This document shows, piece after piece, positions 46,095 through 59,700 of a stretch of DNA of 64,000 nt. The notes beneath the pieces are model-generated. The model saw only the letters and a program-made list of their open reading frames with translations, was not told the DNA's origin and did no database searches. Both the position numbers and the translations under genes were made by a program. Position 1 is the first letter of the stretch; every line of letters begins with the position of its first letter. This DNA comes from Apus apus (taxonomy: Eukaryota; Chordata; Aves; Apodiformes; Apodidae), in the NCBI RefSeq assembly GCF_020740795.1, contig NC_067287.1:17375501-17439500 (forward strand). Reading direction: 5' to 3'.

Positions 46095-46415
46095 AGAATA
46101 GAATCATAGAACTATCAAGGTTGGAAAAGACCTTCAAGGCCATCAAGCCCAGCCATCCACACTACTACCCCCAACCCGTCTCCCGAAACACCACGTCTAC
46201 CCATTTTCTGAACACCTCTATGGACAATGCCTTCATCACCTCCCTGGGCAGCCTGTTCCAATGCCTCACCACGCTTTCTGTGAAGAAATTTTTCCTGATA
46301 CCCATTCTGAATCTCCCCTGGTGCAACTTGACCCCATTTCCTCTTGTCCTATCACTAGTCAGTAGGGAGAAGAGGCCAACACCTGCCTCACTACAGCCTC
46401 CTTTCAGGTAGCTGT
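46095..46415 (-). mobile_element. CR1 LINE 3' fragment
   Basis: AGAATCATAGAACTATCAAG, GGTTGGAAAAGACCTTCAAG, CTGGGCAGCCTGTTCCAATG, TTTTTCCTGATACCCATTCT and CCTCTTGTCCTATCACTAGT appear in the fixed order of reverse-oriented CR1. Directly before it, AAAGTTGTCCC occurs twice 15 bases apart. Confidence 0.93.
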
Positions 46416-49400
46416 AGAGAGCAATTCACCATTACCCACCTGAAAGGTGCTGTTCAAATTAAATGCTACTTTACTCAGTTCCTCTCTTTTTGACCATTTA
46501 TTGGTACAGTTAGTTTCTTGCAAAGGTGTTCAACTATAAGATCATTTCAGGTTAGATCTCAACCATACAATTCAGTCACTGAAGTGACTGCATTGAGTAG
46601 TCCTTGACTTTACTGGCACTAATGAGTAATGTATGCCCTATAAATTATAGTAAGTACAGGATCTTGCATATTTTAGACAAGATGTTATTGTGATTCATTC
46701 TTCTTTATCTGTCTTTATTTTTGCTGATTTTTTTCTTTTCTAGCACACCTCTGTCTAGACCAACACAGGACTCATTATAAACACAAGATTAATCATAGCT
46801 AGACACACTAGTGCAGCTGGGAAAACAGGTGATGTTCTCTAATACTTCTCATCATATCAACAGTTTCCTTTTCTATTTCAGTAGCATGGAAATATTTTGT
46901 TCTTAGAGAAAAAAAAGCTGTGTTTTATTCCTCTTACTGCAGGATGTGTGTCGATGAAGTATCTGATGATGACATTCACTGCAGACTATTACTAAAAGTA
47001 CTTGCTGCAATATGATTACTCATTCACTTTCTGCACATTTTTGGTAAGCCTGTGGTACCTCAGAAACCATGTCTAGCACAGAAGAACTCACTGAGCCCTA
47101 CAGCTCTGCCAGAAGGAAGAGGACTCTTTTTTTGCAACCTGAAGAGCAGTAGCTCTAGAGTGAAAGACCGTTGCTCAAAAATGACACAATCAGGAAAGGT
47201 GGTAGCGCAGCAGAAGAGACGCTGAGAGCTTTGCAACCAGAGACGCAAGTACCAGGTCTATCCGTAGCTGCGCTTTTCCCCAGGGGATGGCGCCTTGCGA
47301 GAGACTTCATTAGCTGCTGACAGCAAACAGACTGCGCTGCGCTGGGAGTGAAAGGGAAACACTCATCAGATGGCCCCAGCCACAGCTGAGGAAAAGCACA
47401 CAAGAGGTAACTGGCAAGTGTGGTGCTTTCCTCATGGCTCTGGAGAAGTTAGTCACATGCCTAAATTTCATGCTCTAGCCTTTCTTTTAAGTAGGGCAAT
47501 GTTCCTGTGTACAGCCCTGCTGTTTGCACAAAGGGCGCTGCCGTTGATTCAACACGCTCTTTGAAATTTCCCAGGCTGTGGGAGGCGGAGTCCAAATTCC
47601 AGATCGGTTGCTAATTGTAAGGAAAACCCCCAAACGTCTTGACTTTTATTACTTTTAATAGTCAGGAGAAAACACCTACCAAACTTTGTCACTCAATGCC
47701 ATGCTGTATTTGATCTCTCACTCTGCATGCAATAAAACTTCCTGCCAGGCCAGCAGGACTTGCCCTCCCTTTGGCATCTCCAGCACATTTACTTGCAGAA
47801 ACAGGGTCACACAGCCCAAAAGACCTATATCCTTAGAACCAGGAATTCCCACTCCCTCCACAAGCTTAAAACCATCCATCCCGACCAAAACAACTTTTAG
47901 GTGCCTGCAGATGCTCCACACTTAAAAAATCTTAGCTCCAAAAATATACAGAAAAATACATTGCCTTACCTCTCATTCCCCAGCACACTTGAGTGTTTTT
48001 TGGGTGCAGAACAGACTCTCCAGCATTGCAGCCGTCCTTGTGCCACAGCTCGGCTTTCCGCTGGATCACAGGGAGTTTCTCTTTCTCCACATGGCAGCTG
48101 CCTTGCTCCTTGCCAGCCCTACATCCAAGCCTCCTGCTTTAAGAGCACACCACTGTCCTGCTCCTTCCAGCTTTGTCTTTCTCTGCAAATTTTCCAGGCT
48201 CACCGGGTGTTTTTGTTTCAAACTTTAACACCTTGATTATTGGCTTTTTTTTGCAGGTTTTCTACTCTCCAAACCCTATCTCCTCCAGAAAGCTTAAAGA
48301 AAACTGGCCTAAAATACCATTAGTCAAAAGTCCTATTCTTCCTGGAGGGAACACTAATAGTCCTTCATAACCAACCAGGCTATTTAAAGGAATGGTGACA
48401 GTGTGTCTAACCCCAGAGTACAATGAGCATGAGGCAGTCCACCGAGACACGATGAGAGAGGCTGTTCATACAATCAAAACTAGAATTCATGTGCTGCACG
48501 TCAATAGTGATTTAAGCAACCACTTTCTTTCCTCACTCCAGAGGGAAGAAATAAAAGCCCTCTTAGCACAGGGCACATAGCACAATGTCACTGGAATAAT
48601 TAATCCATTATTTTGAAGTGATGCAGAAGCTATTTGGATTTTTAGGAGATTTAAAGTCATTATAATCCTAATCCACTCTCTCTCTCTGCAGTGCAGTGCT
48701 TCCACCTCTCACACGCTGGCTTTCTGACCAGGTCACACACACTTTGTAAAGGTACTTCTTTCCCTGTAAACTACACTGCAGGTTCAACATAACAGACATG
48801 AAATTAGGTTCTTCAAGCTGAGTAGCAGAACACATTTAGTTTGGGATAAACAACAGATGAATCCCAGACAAGCTTCAGCCTAAACCAGAAATGGCAGGGA
48901 GGCAGAATTACCTTTCGGTATAAGCAGAGAAGCATCAGCACCAGCTGGGTCATGAATCAGAGCAGCTAACAGCTCTGACACTCTCTTCTAAGGTACTATG
49001 TGGAAAGCTGGGCATAAAGAGCAGAAACACCCTGCTGTAGACAGTGCTGCCCTAGACAGGAGAGGGAGAGTTGGAGGAGCACTGTAAGGAAGGAGAAACC
49101 ACACAGAAAGGAGGCAGGGATTGGATGAGGACCTAATCTATGGTTAGGGAAGCACTTAGTGGAGGATTGGAAACACCTGAAGAGGCAGGGAAATGGCACT
49201 ACTTGGAGCAGGGCTGGGAGCTGTAGTGGCACAGCAGGGTTGACAGCCTACTGGTCCCTTTCCTATGGCCAAGACCCCCTGCTACAGGGACAAAGGAGCC
49301 CAACACAGATGCCATAGGCCTCAGTCCCACCAGGGTCCCCCCACTACCAGTACTGCCACTTTCTCTCTACCTACAGTGATAAATAAAGTCATCATCCCAC

Positions 49401-50834
49401 CTCTGCAAGACCCGGGTAGGAAGGTAGCAACCAGTTTGTGCTCCACCCTCCCTCATCACATCCACCCACTCTGCCTGGGCACAACCTTCTGGGCAGTGGG
49501 GGCAGCAGCAGGACCCCACACTGTCTCACCCCATGCTGCAAGTGCACAGGGTGTGCTGCCACAGAGTAAATGCTTTGCATGTCGTCTAACCTGCCTTCAG
49601 AGATGTTAAATCCCTCAGCAAACCTCGCTCACCTTGCGCCCATGGGTGTCTCCCACCAGCGTGCTGGTGGCACAGCTCCTGTGGCAGCTGTGGGGTCCCT
49701 CAGAGGGTGGGTGATGTGGGACGCTGCAGGGCACCTCTGCAAAATTCTGCCCTACTCCTGCTCTGCTTGGTGTGTACCTCTCCTCAGATGGGACCAGCTG
49801 TGCTGCAATGCAATGCCCAGGCAGGACCATGCCTGGAGAGCAGACCTCAGCGAGGTACACTGTGGTGACCACTGAAGGTTACATCTTTAATGTCAGTGTT
49901 ACCTACGCATGTGTCTGCTTTTTGACAGAAAGTCACCTTGGGCCAGAGATGACTTTGTGTTCAGGCCAGGCTGTGCTGAGGAGTGAAAGGACAGTGGTGA
50001 AAGGAAGACAGTTTCCTCTGAGAGCAATACAAGCTGTGGAGGCATTTCAGACCGGAGGGAGAAAGGGAAAAATTGACATGCAGAAAAGTTTTGAGAAGCC
50101 ACGCATGGGCCCAAGGTGAATTCATAGCTGAGGCAGCAAGGTCATAGAAAGAGTAGCCATCCTTCATCACCAGAAGTCCACTGCTTTTCTTCAGAGCAAA
50201 CATTTATTGGCAATATACACTGCTCTGAACTAGGTAAAGCTTGCAGTTGCAAGAACAGTGGTGGTAAACTAGAGGATTTAATATGCAATGAACAAATTAC
50301 ATGTAAAATTATTTTTTACAATCTCAATGAAATCAAATGCTGTCAATTATGACAGCCCACCTCACTGACCATACTGAATTAGCCTAGAGACATCCCTGAG
50401 ACCAAAAAGTGCAGGTCCCTGGCATAAAAAGTCTAGATATAGAAGTCAAACAAGCTCTAATGTATAACTCTGTTATGCAACATTAAGTAATAGAAGCACC
50501 CAAATATTTTATGGGACAAATTCTCCTCATGTATATTTATTCAAGATGAAACATACGGCCAGAAATCTCAGGTCTGTGTTCTTGAAGATATTTATGTAAT
50601 CTGTGGCTATGACTTTGGGTTGAACTAGTGCTGAATTCTTACATCTCTTTAGATCATGATGGGAAAATATTGCCTGTACTTGATCTGTAGATATAAAAGA
50701 TGCTGTTTCCACTGGTGGTGGAAACAGTTAATATGTTATTACTTCTACCACAGTACTGCCTCAGTCAGACACGGAACTTTGCGGCAGACATTGCACAAAT
50801 ATCATTAGATGCAACTCATGCCCCAGAAACACAT
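46416..50834. other. Non-coding interval with local GC-rich patches
   Basis: 4.4 kb. A CpG-enriched patch lies at 47165-47360, and 49000-49900 is moderately GC-rich with open frames on both strands but no recognised domain or splice logic. No gene is supported. Confidence 0.55.
47165..47360. other. CpG-enriched patch upstream of ITGB6
   Basis: Roughly a dozen CpGs in under 200 bases (e.g. GTAGCGCAG, GCTGCGCTTTT, GATGGCGCCTTGCGAG, CTGCGCTGCGCTGGG) in an AT-rich setting. It is a candidate enhancer or promoter by composition only. No TATA box or start could be assigned. Confidence 0.4.
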
Positions 50835-51256
50835 ATCATGGAATCATAGAATCATAACATGGTTTGAGTTGGATGGGACCTTAAAGATCATCTAGTTCCA
50901 AGCCCCCTGCATGGGCAGGGACATCTCCCACTAGAACTGGTCTTGAGCACTTTCAGGGATGGGGCAGCCACAGCTTCCCTGGGCAACCTGTTCCAGTGTC
51001 TCACCACCCTCACACTAGAGAATTTCCTTCTAATATCTAACCTAAATCTCCCCTCTTCCAGTTTTAATCCATTACCACTTGTCCTCTCACTACAAGCCCT
51101 TGTAAAAAGCCCCTCCTCAGCTTTCCTGTAGCCCCTTCAGGTACTGGAAGGCAGCTATGAGGTCTCACCACAGCCTTCGCTTCTCCAGGCTGAAGAGCGT
51201 CAACTCCCTCAGCCTTTCCTTGTAGGAGAAGTGCTCCGGCCCTCGGATCATCAAAA
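50835..51256 (-). mobile_element. CR1 LINE 3' fragment (longest, least diverged)
   Basis: It begins with ATCATGGAATCATAGAATCA and GTTTGAGTTGGATGGGACCT, continues through CTGGGCAACCTGTTCCAGTG, CCATTACCACTTGTCCTCTC and AGGCTGAAGAGCGTCAACTC, and stops at the GGAGAAGTGCTCC region. About 420 bases, 5'-truncated. Confidence 0.96.
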
Positions 51257-54200
51257 CTCAACACAGATTAATTAATTCCACAGCAACAGAGGCAAAATTT
51301 GGCATGTACACTATGCACAGAAATTGCTAGAATGGGGGTATGACAATGAGGATGGACTCAGAGTGATGGAGCCTGCAAGCAAACAGCAACACAAGAGAGT
51401 ATGGGCAGCGGAGGGGCTTTGTGATGCTACAGGAGTGACTGAGATTCCTTCTGCTATTTAGCAAAGGGACAGCTAAGTACTGTGCTGGGGAGAAATTCAG
51501 GCACAGCTCGGGATCTGCCCCAGACCAAGGACAGTGTCATAAACTACTATTCAGAGCAGAATCTAGTATTAAATATATGTAGCTTTATTTTAACAATCAT
51601 AAGTCTGAGTGGAGCGAAATGTAATGCAGTGTTAATAGTCTTGTAGTGTTAATAGTCTCACAGTATTACTAAGAAAAATTTAGATCAAAGTATAATTTTC
51701 ATAATTATTAAAACAGTTAACTAATGTACTGTGCAGTGAATGATGACACTTGTCATCAGACAGAATTCTTAGCAGGCAGCACAAATAATTTCAGTACAAC
51801 TTTATGATCACTTTTTTTAAATAAAATATTCTTAATGCAGTAAAATATCTGAAAAAGCCAGAATTGGTTTTAGGCTGCATGAATGAACTATGACCTTAAC
51901 TTGTGTTTAAAAAAAAAAAAAAAGATTTTAAAGTGATGCATAGTTAGAGTAACCCTGACAAAACAGCTACCCTTCAAGCATACTACTTCCGTAGCCAAAT
52001 CCACTTCTGAAAAACCTTACAAAGTAAAAGATATGCTAATAAACCTTTCATGTTATTTACACAAATCATCAAAAGAAATGAGCATTCACATACTTACGTA
52101 TATTTCAAAATGAATTATGTTCTCTTTTGCAGTCAGCGTCAGTATATTATAAAGAAAATAGTTGGAACCACAGAGTAATTATTTATAAATATTTTTTAAT
52201 TCATCAGTTACATGTATTTTTTGTATTCTTAGCTGCAAATTACAGCAATAATACGAACAGACCTGGAAATGCACTATGAAGCCTTTAACCACACACTGGA
52301 CTACTCACCATTCAGGACAGAACTTTCAATTCAGAAAGTGCTGAGTGTATTACCAGGCCCATTGTCCAAAACCTCTGCTAGATATTTCATTTCTCTCTGT
52401 TGTGATAATAAAGAGATTCATGGCTTTCTGGTATTAAGAAACCAGAAATAATATATTAGTTTCACTTTTCCTCTTAAAAATGAACACATATGATAGAGCA
52501 CATAGTTTAGAAGACTATGAAGGTAGTATTCTATTGAATGACAGACTGTCTGCTTGGTTTACATGAAATACCAAGTGCTTGTATGAGAAAAGGTTAAAAT
52601 TAGATTGACGAGCAAATGTGCTACCAGACTGCTGGCTGACAAATGGCAAAGTTATGCCAACGTATTACTTATTCTGGAGGCGCCCAAGAAGCAAGCAGGA
52701 GGATAGTAATTCATGTGCTAGAATACATCCACGTTTAGCATAAACAAAGAGTCCTCAGGGTCTGCAACGGGAACATATTAGATATATGTAATTTATGTCA
52801 ACAAATAAATCAGTGAAACAATGTCATTATTAGAGACAGAATTTGAATGACTTGTGTTTTCTTAAGTCAAGAATGGGCTGCTCTACTGTCATTTAAATTA
52901 GTTCAGAATAATGCCCTGTTGAATGACTACATTGTTCTTCCAATAAAGTGACTATTGTGCTACATCCTCCTTCCTCCTACCAGTAACACAATGAAAATAC
53001 AGATTAGTCATGTAGCTTTTCACAGGGGTTTTTAGATTGAAGTCTGATTGTTTCCTGGTCACTGTAAAGAGAAGTCTAGTTTAGTGCTGGTAACTCCTTT
53101 GTCTTGCTCCTTTCTTTTCAGCAAATTCTGCTGACATCAATACAGTCAGCTATGTTAAAACTAATTGATTAAGAAATATTAACTAAGGAAAAATTTCAAC
53201 TTGCCCAACTGAAGACACTTTGGTTCTTAATATTCGTCAGTGAATATGCATCACAAACTAATCTTCAGTACACCAGAGATGCAGGACACTTCTGTAGGCA
53301 TTAGCTTTAATGATTAGAAGCTGGATAATGGTGATAATTAATAATAACCTGTCAGATGTGTTGTGATTTGGTCTACAAACTGGAGATACCCTTGTGAAAG
53401 ACATAGAAACAAGGTAAATTACTGACGGCTGCTACTTTTAAACTAATTCCATACAGCTTAACTAGTTACCACTTAAAATTTAAAAACTTGTTACTTTATG
53501 AACCAGACAACACAAAACTATCTTTCTCCCTTTGAAGTTAGTGGATATTTTGTGACTTACTCCTGTGGAATTACAGGTTGTCTAGAGAGTGAATTTTTCA
53601 ATCTGTGAACATGAATTAAATAGACATTTACAAAGCAGACAATATGAACTCAAACCTGCTCTTCATTGGAACAACTTTTTGACATTTTGTTAATACGAAA
53701 CTATGCTAAAGATTGAACAGACCCAAACCCATTTGCCAACCTGTTTCCTTAGGGAAAAGTGTTCTTATTCCCTTTCAAATTGCCATGACAGACAGCATGT
53801 TTGGGGAGGGAGCTAATTGTCCCATTAGTCATCACCTTGTCAGGATGACTGGCAGCCAGTAGCCTTCAGGCTTGCTTGAAAAGCTAAAGCTAGTTAAGAT
53901 CTTCTGAAGTCTGGACTGGAGAGACACCTTTAGACCTGCTGCCCCTCAGTGACACCTGTAAAGCTGGTCCAATATTTTGTGCCAGGTCTTTAATATGTCT
54001 GGTTACTGTCAAATAACAAGGGGATAAAAGGGAATTCAAGGTCTGAATTGCAGTACTGTTTCCTTCTAGACTCCTCCCCCCAAAATATTATCCTTGCAAG
54101 TGATTGATACGAAGGAAAAAAAATCTTACTATCTAAAATAATTCATTAGGGTGCAAAGTAACTTCTATAGAAAGAGTAGCCATTTCTGGAAAAATCTCAG

Positions 54201-54582
54201 CTTTTTAAAGCTCTGATACATTGAGTGGAATTTACCATTGGAGCCTCCACAAGTAGCTGTTGGAAGTACTTATTTAAGTAGGGATTAGGCTAGATTCAGA
54301 TCCTGTGCAAACAGTTGTAACTCCCATGAGTATGATCACGCTGACAGGCTGGTTTCAGTTCTTTAGGCAAGAGAGAGGCAAAAAAAGTGAGAGACGCAAG
54401 CAGAGCATCTGCTAGTTAGATCAAAAAAAGTCTGTCTTTTTGGCAGAGCTATTGTCCTTTGGTCACACCGATCCTAATTTGAATCCTGCTTGCAGCAGCA
54501 TTAAAACCTGTGACAAATATAGTCATGCTGACATTGAGGTAGATGCCAAAAGGAAATAGTCACAAGTACTTGAGACTGCAAA

Positions 54583-54712
54583 GAAAAAAACAACAAACTC
54601 CAAACAAAAACCAATGAACAATAACCAACAAACAAAAAAACACACACAAAAAACCCCCAAACCAAACCAAAACCCACCACCAACCAACCCTCCCAAAGCC
54701 CCAAACAAACCA
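54583..54712. repeat. A/C-rich low-complexity tract
   Basis: About 130 bases almost free of G and T on the plus strand. The minus strand is G/T-only with runs GGGG, GGG, GGG, GGTGGTGGG and GGGGG, a G-quadruplex-prone composition. Confidence 0.9.
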
Positions 54713-55884
54713 GAAAACGGAAAGTTTTCAGGTCTGATATTTAAAATTATTTTATTTTATTTTGCATTTTTTTCTCCTCAATCCTCATTCCATATAAAAA
54801 GCAATCCTCAAAAATTGCAAGCACACGCCTCGATCAGACCCTTTTCCAGAAATTCAGGTCTGTGTCTGTGCACTGTTTAGCCTAAGGCTAGGGCATATGC
54901 AAAACAGAGACATACTTCTATTTCCAGACTTACAGTATTTTTATTCATGACTGTCTGTGAACTGTCCTATTTGTTCTGGTTGCTCTTTGGGTCTTTTATT
55001 GTGCCTGATACAGCTATTTGGCCTGGTCCAGAAGTGATTCATCTAATTACTTTGAAGAGTGACAAAATCCCTGGCAGAGACTAACAAATGCTTCTTGTAG
55101 TCCATATCTATGAGCAAGATTGTGTAGGTCAGAGTCGTTGGCCTTTCCTAGGTCATTAATGATGCAGGATAAGACTGAGTGTTCAGCAGAAGCAGAGGTG
55201 AACACAACTGTCTAAAATGTGTGGGCAGGCTGACTCCCCTTGACTAAAAGGCCCACTACAAAGGGCTTCTGAGACTTGAAGCACTAACATCGTCTGTGGG
55301 TTATGATTAATTTATTCATTAGATTCAAACTGTACTGCAGAGAGAGACAAGGCAGCAAAAATAACTACTTCTGTTGTCCCCCCTCCTGTCTTCCCCATCT
55401 GAATTAATAATCCGGATAGATACATAAAAAGTAATCTTTAATGACCACTGAAAGTTATTCTTGAGTCAACTTTGGAAAAAAGGAGCAGCCTTTTTTGTAT
55501 CGCCCCAAATACTTTCTGTAGTTCTGTTTTGTAGTATAGATTTTTGCATTTAGCCTCTAAGATACTAATTTATTTTCAGAGCTTTATCTCCTTCCTATTT
55601 CTTTCACACTGTGTTTTGAATAAATATATTTTGAATTGTCTTGGCTGTTAAGAAGATATAATAATAACAAAAAGGAGGATCCCAAGAATACATGCAAATA
55701 GACTGGTCTTGAGTTAATGGGAAAAAGGTTTACTCAGTCTGGTCCAGGTTGAATCTTTGCAGTCTGCTTGACTTATCCAGAATTCCCTTGCTGTCTGGCT
55801 CCTGTTGCGTTCGTCTGTCACATACAAGCTACTTGTCAATTCTCCCTGACCCTGCCTGGAGCACTTGTGGTTTTGGTGATGTTG

Positions 55885-55986
55885 TGTTTTTGATTTATTT
55901 TTTTTTTTTTAGATTTTTTTTAATTAGATTATTTTTTTCTTCTTCTTTTTTTCTTTTATTTTTTTTTCTTTCTTTCTTTCTCCTTT
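55885..55986. repeat. T/C-rich low-complexity tract
   Basis: T runs merging into CTT and CTTT repeats. Simple-sequence expansion. Confidence 0.9.
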
Positions 55987-56700
55987 GCCTGCTGTGCAGC
56001 AAAGGCACCCTTATGCATTTCATTAACCAAATGAAAATTACGGCTTTTTTTCCCCCCCCTCTGATAAAGATAATCCTATTGCTGGCTTAATGATGAGTAA
56101 AAACACATTATTAGAAATGTGAGCAATTACACTAAACTGTGCAAAGGCAGAATGAGATTTCGCTTTTAATAATAGGTAACTCTAAGTGCATAATTACATA
56201 CTACGAACGGGAGTTCACCATTTCTGGCAATTTCCACTTATAAAGAAGACGCCCTCTGGTGGCTGCAAGATAAAATGTGATTTAAGCTCCTGGGTGAGAA
56301 CAGCAGCGCTGGGACAGCTGGGGGACAAGGACGTCCCCATCGTGTCCCCCTGGCTGCACCAGCCTGAGAGCCTGAGCCCAGGCCAGCACTGAGCAGGACC
56401 CCCCTGAGCCCAGGGCTCTGCACTGCTCACTCTCCTGCAAGAGCCGGGCTAAAAAAGAGTGACTCCCAACTGTTGGGTTTGCTGAGGAGCAAGTTGCTTA
56501 GGAAATGATTTGCAGCCTTTAAACGGGGCTGTACCGCATGTCGTGGGGCTGATCAGATGATCATCTGAATTAGATGAGCTGTGCATATGCTCACTGTGAC
56601 ACATGCCATGGCAATAGTATGGTTTGTCCTGAATTGTTTTCCCAGAGGTGACTGGCTAGGTTCAACTGCAAAATATTTTCAAGACAGGAATTCCTGGAAT

Positions 56701-56792
56701 GGCTCAGATTTTTTATTATTGTTGTTGTTGTTGTTGTTGGCTCAGATTTTTTATTGTTGTTGTTGTTGTTGTTGTTGTTAATAATAATAAAA
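56701..56792. repeat. Duplicated GTT microsatellite
   Basis: The unit GGCTCAGATTTTTTATT plus (GTT)n occurs twice in tandem, at 56701-56738 and 56739-56779, followed by AATAATAATAAAA. Confidence 0.95.
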
Positions 56793-59700
56793 TTACTGAA
56801 ATCTGGATTTTCAACCCTTCATTACAAAAAATTTGGCCTAGAATGAACAATAAAGCTTTGTTGCTTCAAAAACACCATAGTGTAGAGGGAGCTAGATCAC
56901 TCTCTCAAGTACAAACAGTTTACTATGAAACAGCTTAACAATGAATGGATAAACTTGGGCTTAGTTTTTTTAAGATTTATCTTCCCACTCTCATACACAA
57001 GCTTATTTCCCTATTGCTGTCTTTGTTCAGTAACTTTGGCAGTTCAAGAGCTCACGGCACAGTGACTGCACAAGTGGCAATGGGCTTTTTAACTATGTGA
57101 AGCCTGTGACTTGCTGACGAGCTGCCTCCTTCCCACTCATTTATGAACCTTCTTCCTGCTGACAGCTGGAACTTGTTGAACTATGGAAAGTGAGCAGAGC
57201 TGGGCTGAAAGAGGTCATGAACTTCAGATATACACAGCTGGTAGCTTCTGGAGCATTTCATTCTACCAAGCTACACTAGCCCTCTTAAAGCTGTTTGAAA
57301 CCTAGTTTTTATTTTGTTCTGGCAAAGACACCAACACTTGGAGTTCCTTGAATATCCATTTCTCCAGCTGCATTTGAATGATGTTTTCTTGACACAGGGA
57401 AGACCTGAGGCGTATCCCCCACTCACCGCACCCCTGCCATACACCTCCCTGCACTCTCCCTGAGCTGGAGCAGCCTGTGCATCAAGACCCAGTCCTGATC
57501 TTGCCCAGCTGCACAACCTTGCCTCAGAATGCTGAAAAAAATCTGTGACAAAGTCTGTGGAGAGACAAGAAAAGCACAATTATAGACAAGAGGTAGACTG
57601 TTGAGACAGGATTGCTGGTAGCTCTAGCATTCAGGGGGGAAAGCAGCAAAGTGGAAAGGTATAAAATCTGAAGGTAGAAAAGAGCAAAGCTAGTCAGGAA
57701 GCATCAGGTCAGTTTGCCAGGGCAAGTCACCAGTGCCAGGGGCACTGATGGAGCTTGGCAGAAGATGGAAATTTTCTATTTGTCCTTGCAAAAAGCTAAA
57801 ACTGTTTACCAAAACATTCTATTTACAAGTAAATTTTCTTCTGGCCTTCTTTTAAACTCTTGTTCTATTCCATCACACTTAAGTGCTTTGCCGATACTGC
57901 TTAAAAACATCAGCCCTGTGTGTCAATTTCAGGTGGTGAAAATAGTGGGGGAAATTCCTCCTGCAGATGACTGCTTTAGGATCAGTGGAGTGTACACGCA
58001 GAAATAATTTTTCATTTTTCCCCCCCCGGTAACACTAGCATGCTATGCTCCAAGATGATACAGATACTTAGAAAGCTGCCTGAGCAAGTTGATCTGAACA
58101 CCTGCAGTGTGCATGTGGTAAGACTTTAGGGTGCCACATACCTTCATTCTTTAAGTTCTCCAAAAATCTCTTTCTATCCCAGTGAAGCTGCCGAAAGAGA
58201 TCACATTATTCAGCTGAAGGGAGACTGATGAAACACAGCAGAATTCAGAACATCAAGGATGTAAGTACTGAGTGAAGGGATGATACTGTTGAAAAGGCAA
58301 GACAGAGAACTTAAACAGTTAAATCTTGCCTGTTGACAAGCTGTCCTTTCTTCTAGGACATGGAAAAAAAAAATCCAGTAGTATTTTTGTTATAGGATTT
58401 CTTCTTTATTAAGAGAAACGGGCTGCACAGGTTTCTCAGATGGTAGATGCAGTTAGAGCTGTCCTGAAAAGGAAAGACTGACTCACTCCACATGCAGGCT
58501 TTTACACACTCCCTCTGGTCACCACACTGTAAATCTTTGCTGTTCTGACATCAGCTTGGCTTTTCTTAGTAGCTGGAGTCTCCAGAAGCTGCCAAACAGA
58601 ATAGGTTTTGTATATCCTAACCCTTATTCTGGAAGGAATTAATGGACCAAGTGTGAAAGCCAAAAGCCTCAGATTTGTTTGGGTTAATCAATGCCAGAAT
58701 TTGCTGGCTAGGGAACGATACAGATGATCTTTCACAGTTGAAAGACTGCATCAGTGTTGCAAGCGTTTGGAAGGTAACATGTCTTAAATGCCACCAAATA
58801 AAACATTGGCTTTCACAATAAGACACTGCTGGACAGGATAGGATTGAGTATCCTACTCCAGCGCCTGTAAAAAGTTTGCAAACAATTTTGGAGTGGTTGA
58901 TCAAAGCAGAAGGAACAGCTGCAGTGAAGTGTGCAGGGGAGGAGTAGGAGTAGAAACTCTGAAACATTCTGGCGCATAAAAGATTTTTCTCCTACAATGT
59001 TAGCTGTTTCTTGGTTAAGTGAGGTGGCACAGTTTTAGTCAATCGTCAAGTTCATCTGGTACGGTGGAGGTACTGTAACATAAAGTAAAGCTGGAAGGGA
59101 AGAGGAAAAGAGGACGTTTCACATAATTTTTTTTCTCCTGAGATAACCTGACAAAGAGTACCAGGAAAGTGCTTCAGACTACTCTTACTCCACAGTTAAC
59201 CTAGCCCAATATATGCAAACAGCCATTACCAAAGCTCAACTGATCAACAGTGCTTTGTTATGCTGCTACCCACGCATTGTTTGCACCTGCCCAGTTAATT
59301 TAGAATATAAAGTATTTAATTCAGTGCCTAAAGAAAAGCTACTTTCTAATCACTAACAGTCAACTAACAATAGGGTTTGTGCACGATTTTGCACAAAATA
59401 CTTCTATCAGTATAAAAATACTTCAATCAGTATATATCCTACATGAGTGTGATGCTTATCAGTATTTGTTAACAGGTAAAACACTTTATTAACAGCATGT
59501 TTTGCAAGTAGGGTTCAAAACAGGTTGTATGCAATAAGATGGAGTCAAGGTTTGAACAAGCCAGTTAGTAATAAATGAGTTTTATTATATATAATTAAAG
59601 TATATTACATAGAGATACTGTATCCTCGCAGAGTACCTGATAGAAATGATACACACAATCTCAGTATATCAAGAAAAAGGCACTAATCTGAAAGCATTCA

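Noticed and set aside
46064..46411. 115-codon plus-strand frame
   Set aside because: Reads through reverse-oriented CR1 sequence, so it is not a gene.
49000..50120. Cluster of 60-115-codon frames on both strands, suggestive of a gene
   Set aside because: All frames are equally open because of local GC content. No domain, splice pattern or codon bias distinguishes one.
54501..54880. Frames through the A/C-rich tract
   Set aside because: Low-complexity composition avoids stops; no protein signal.
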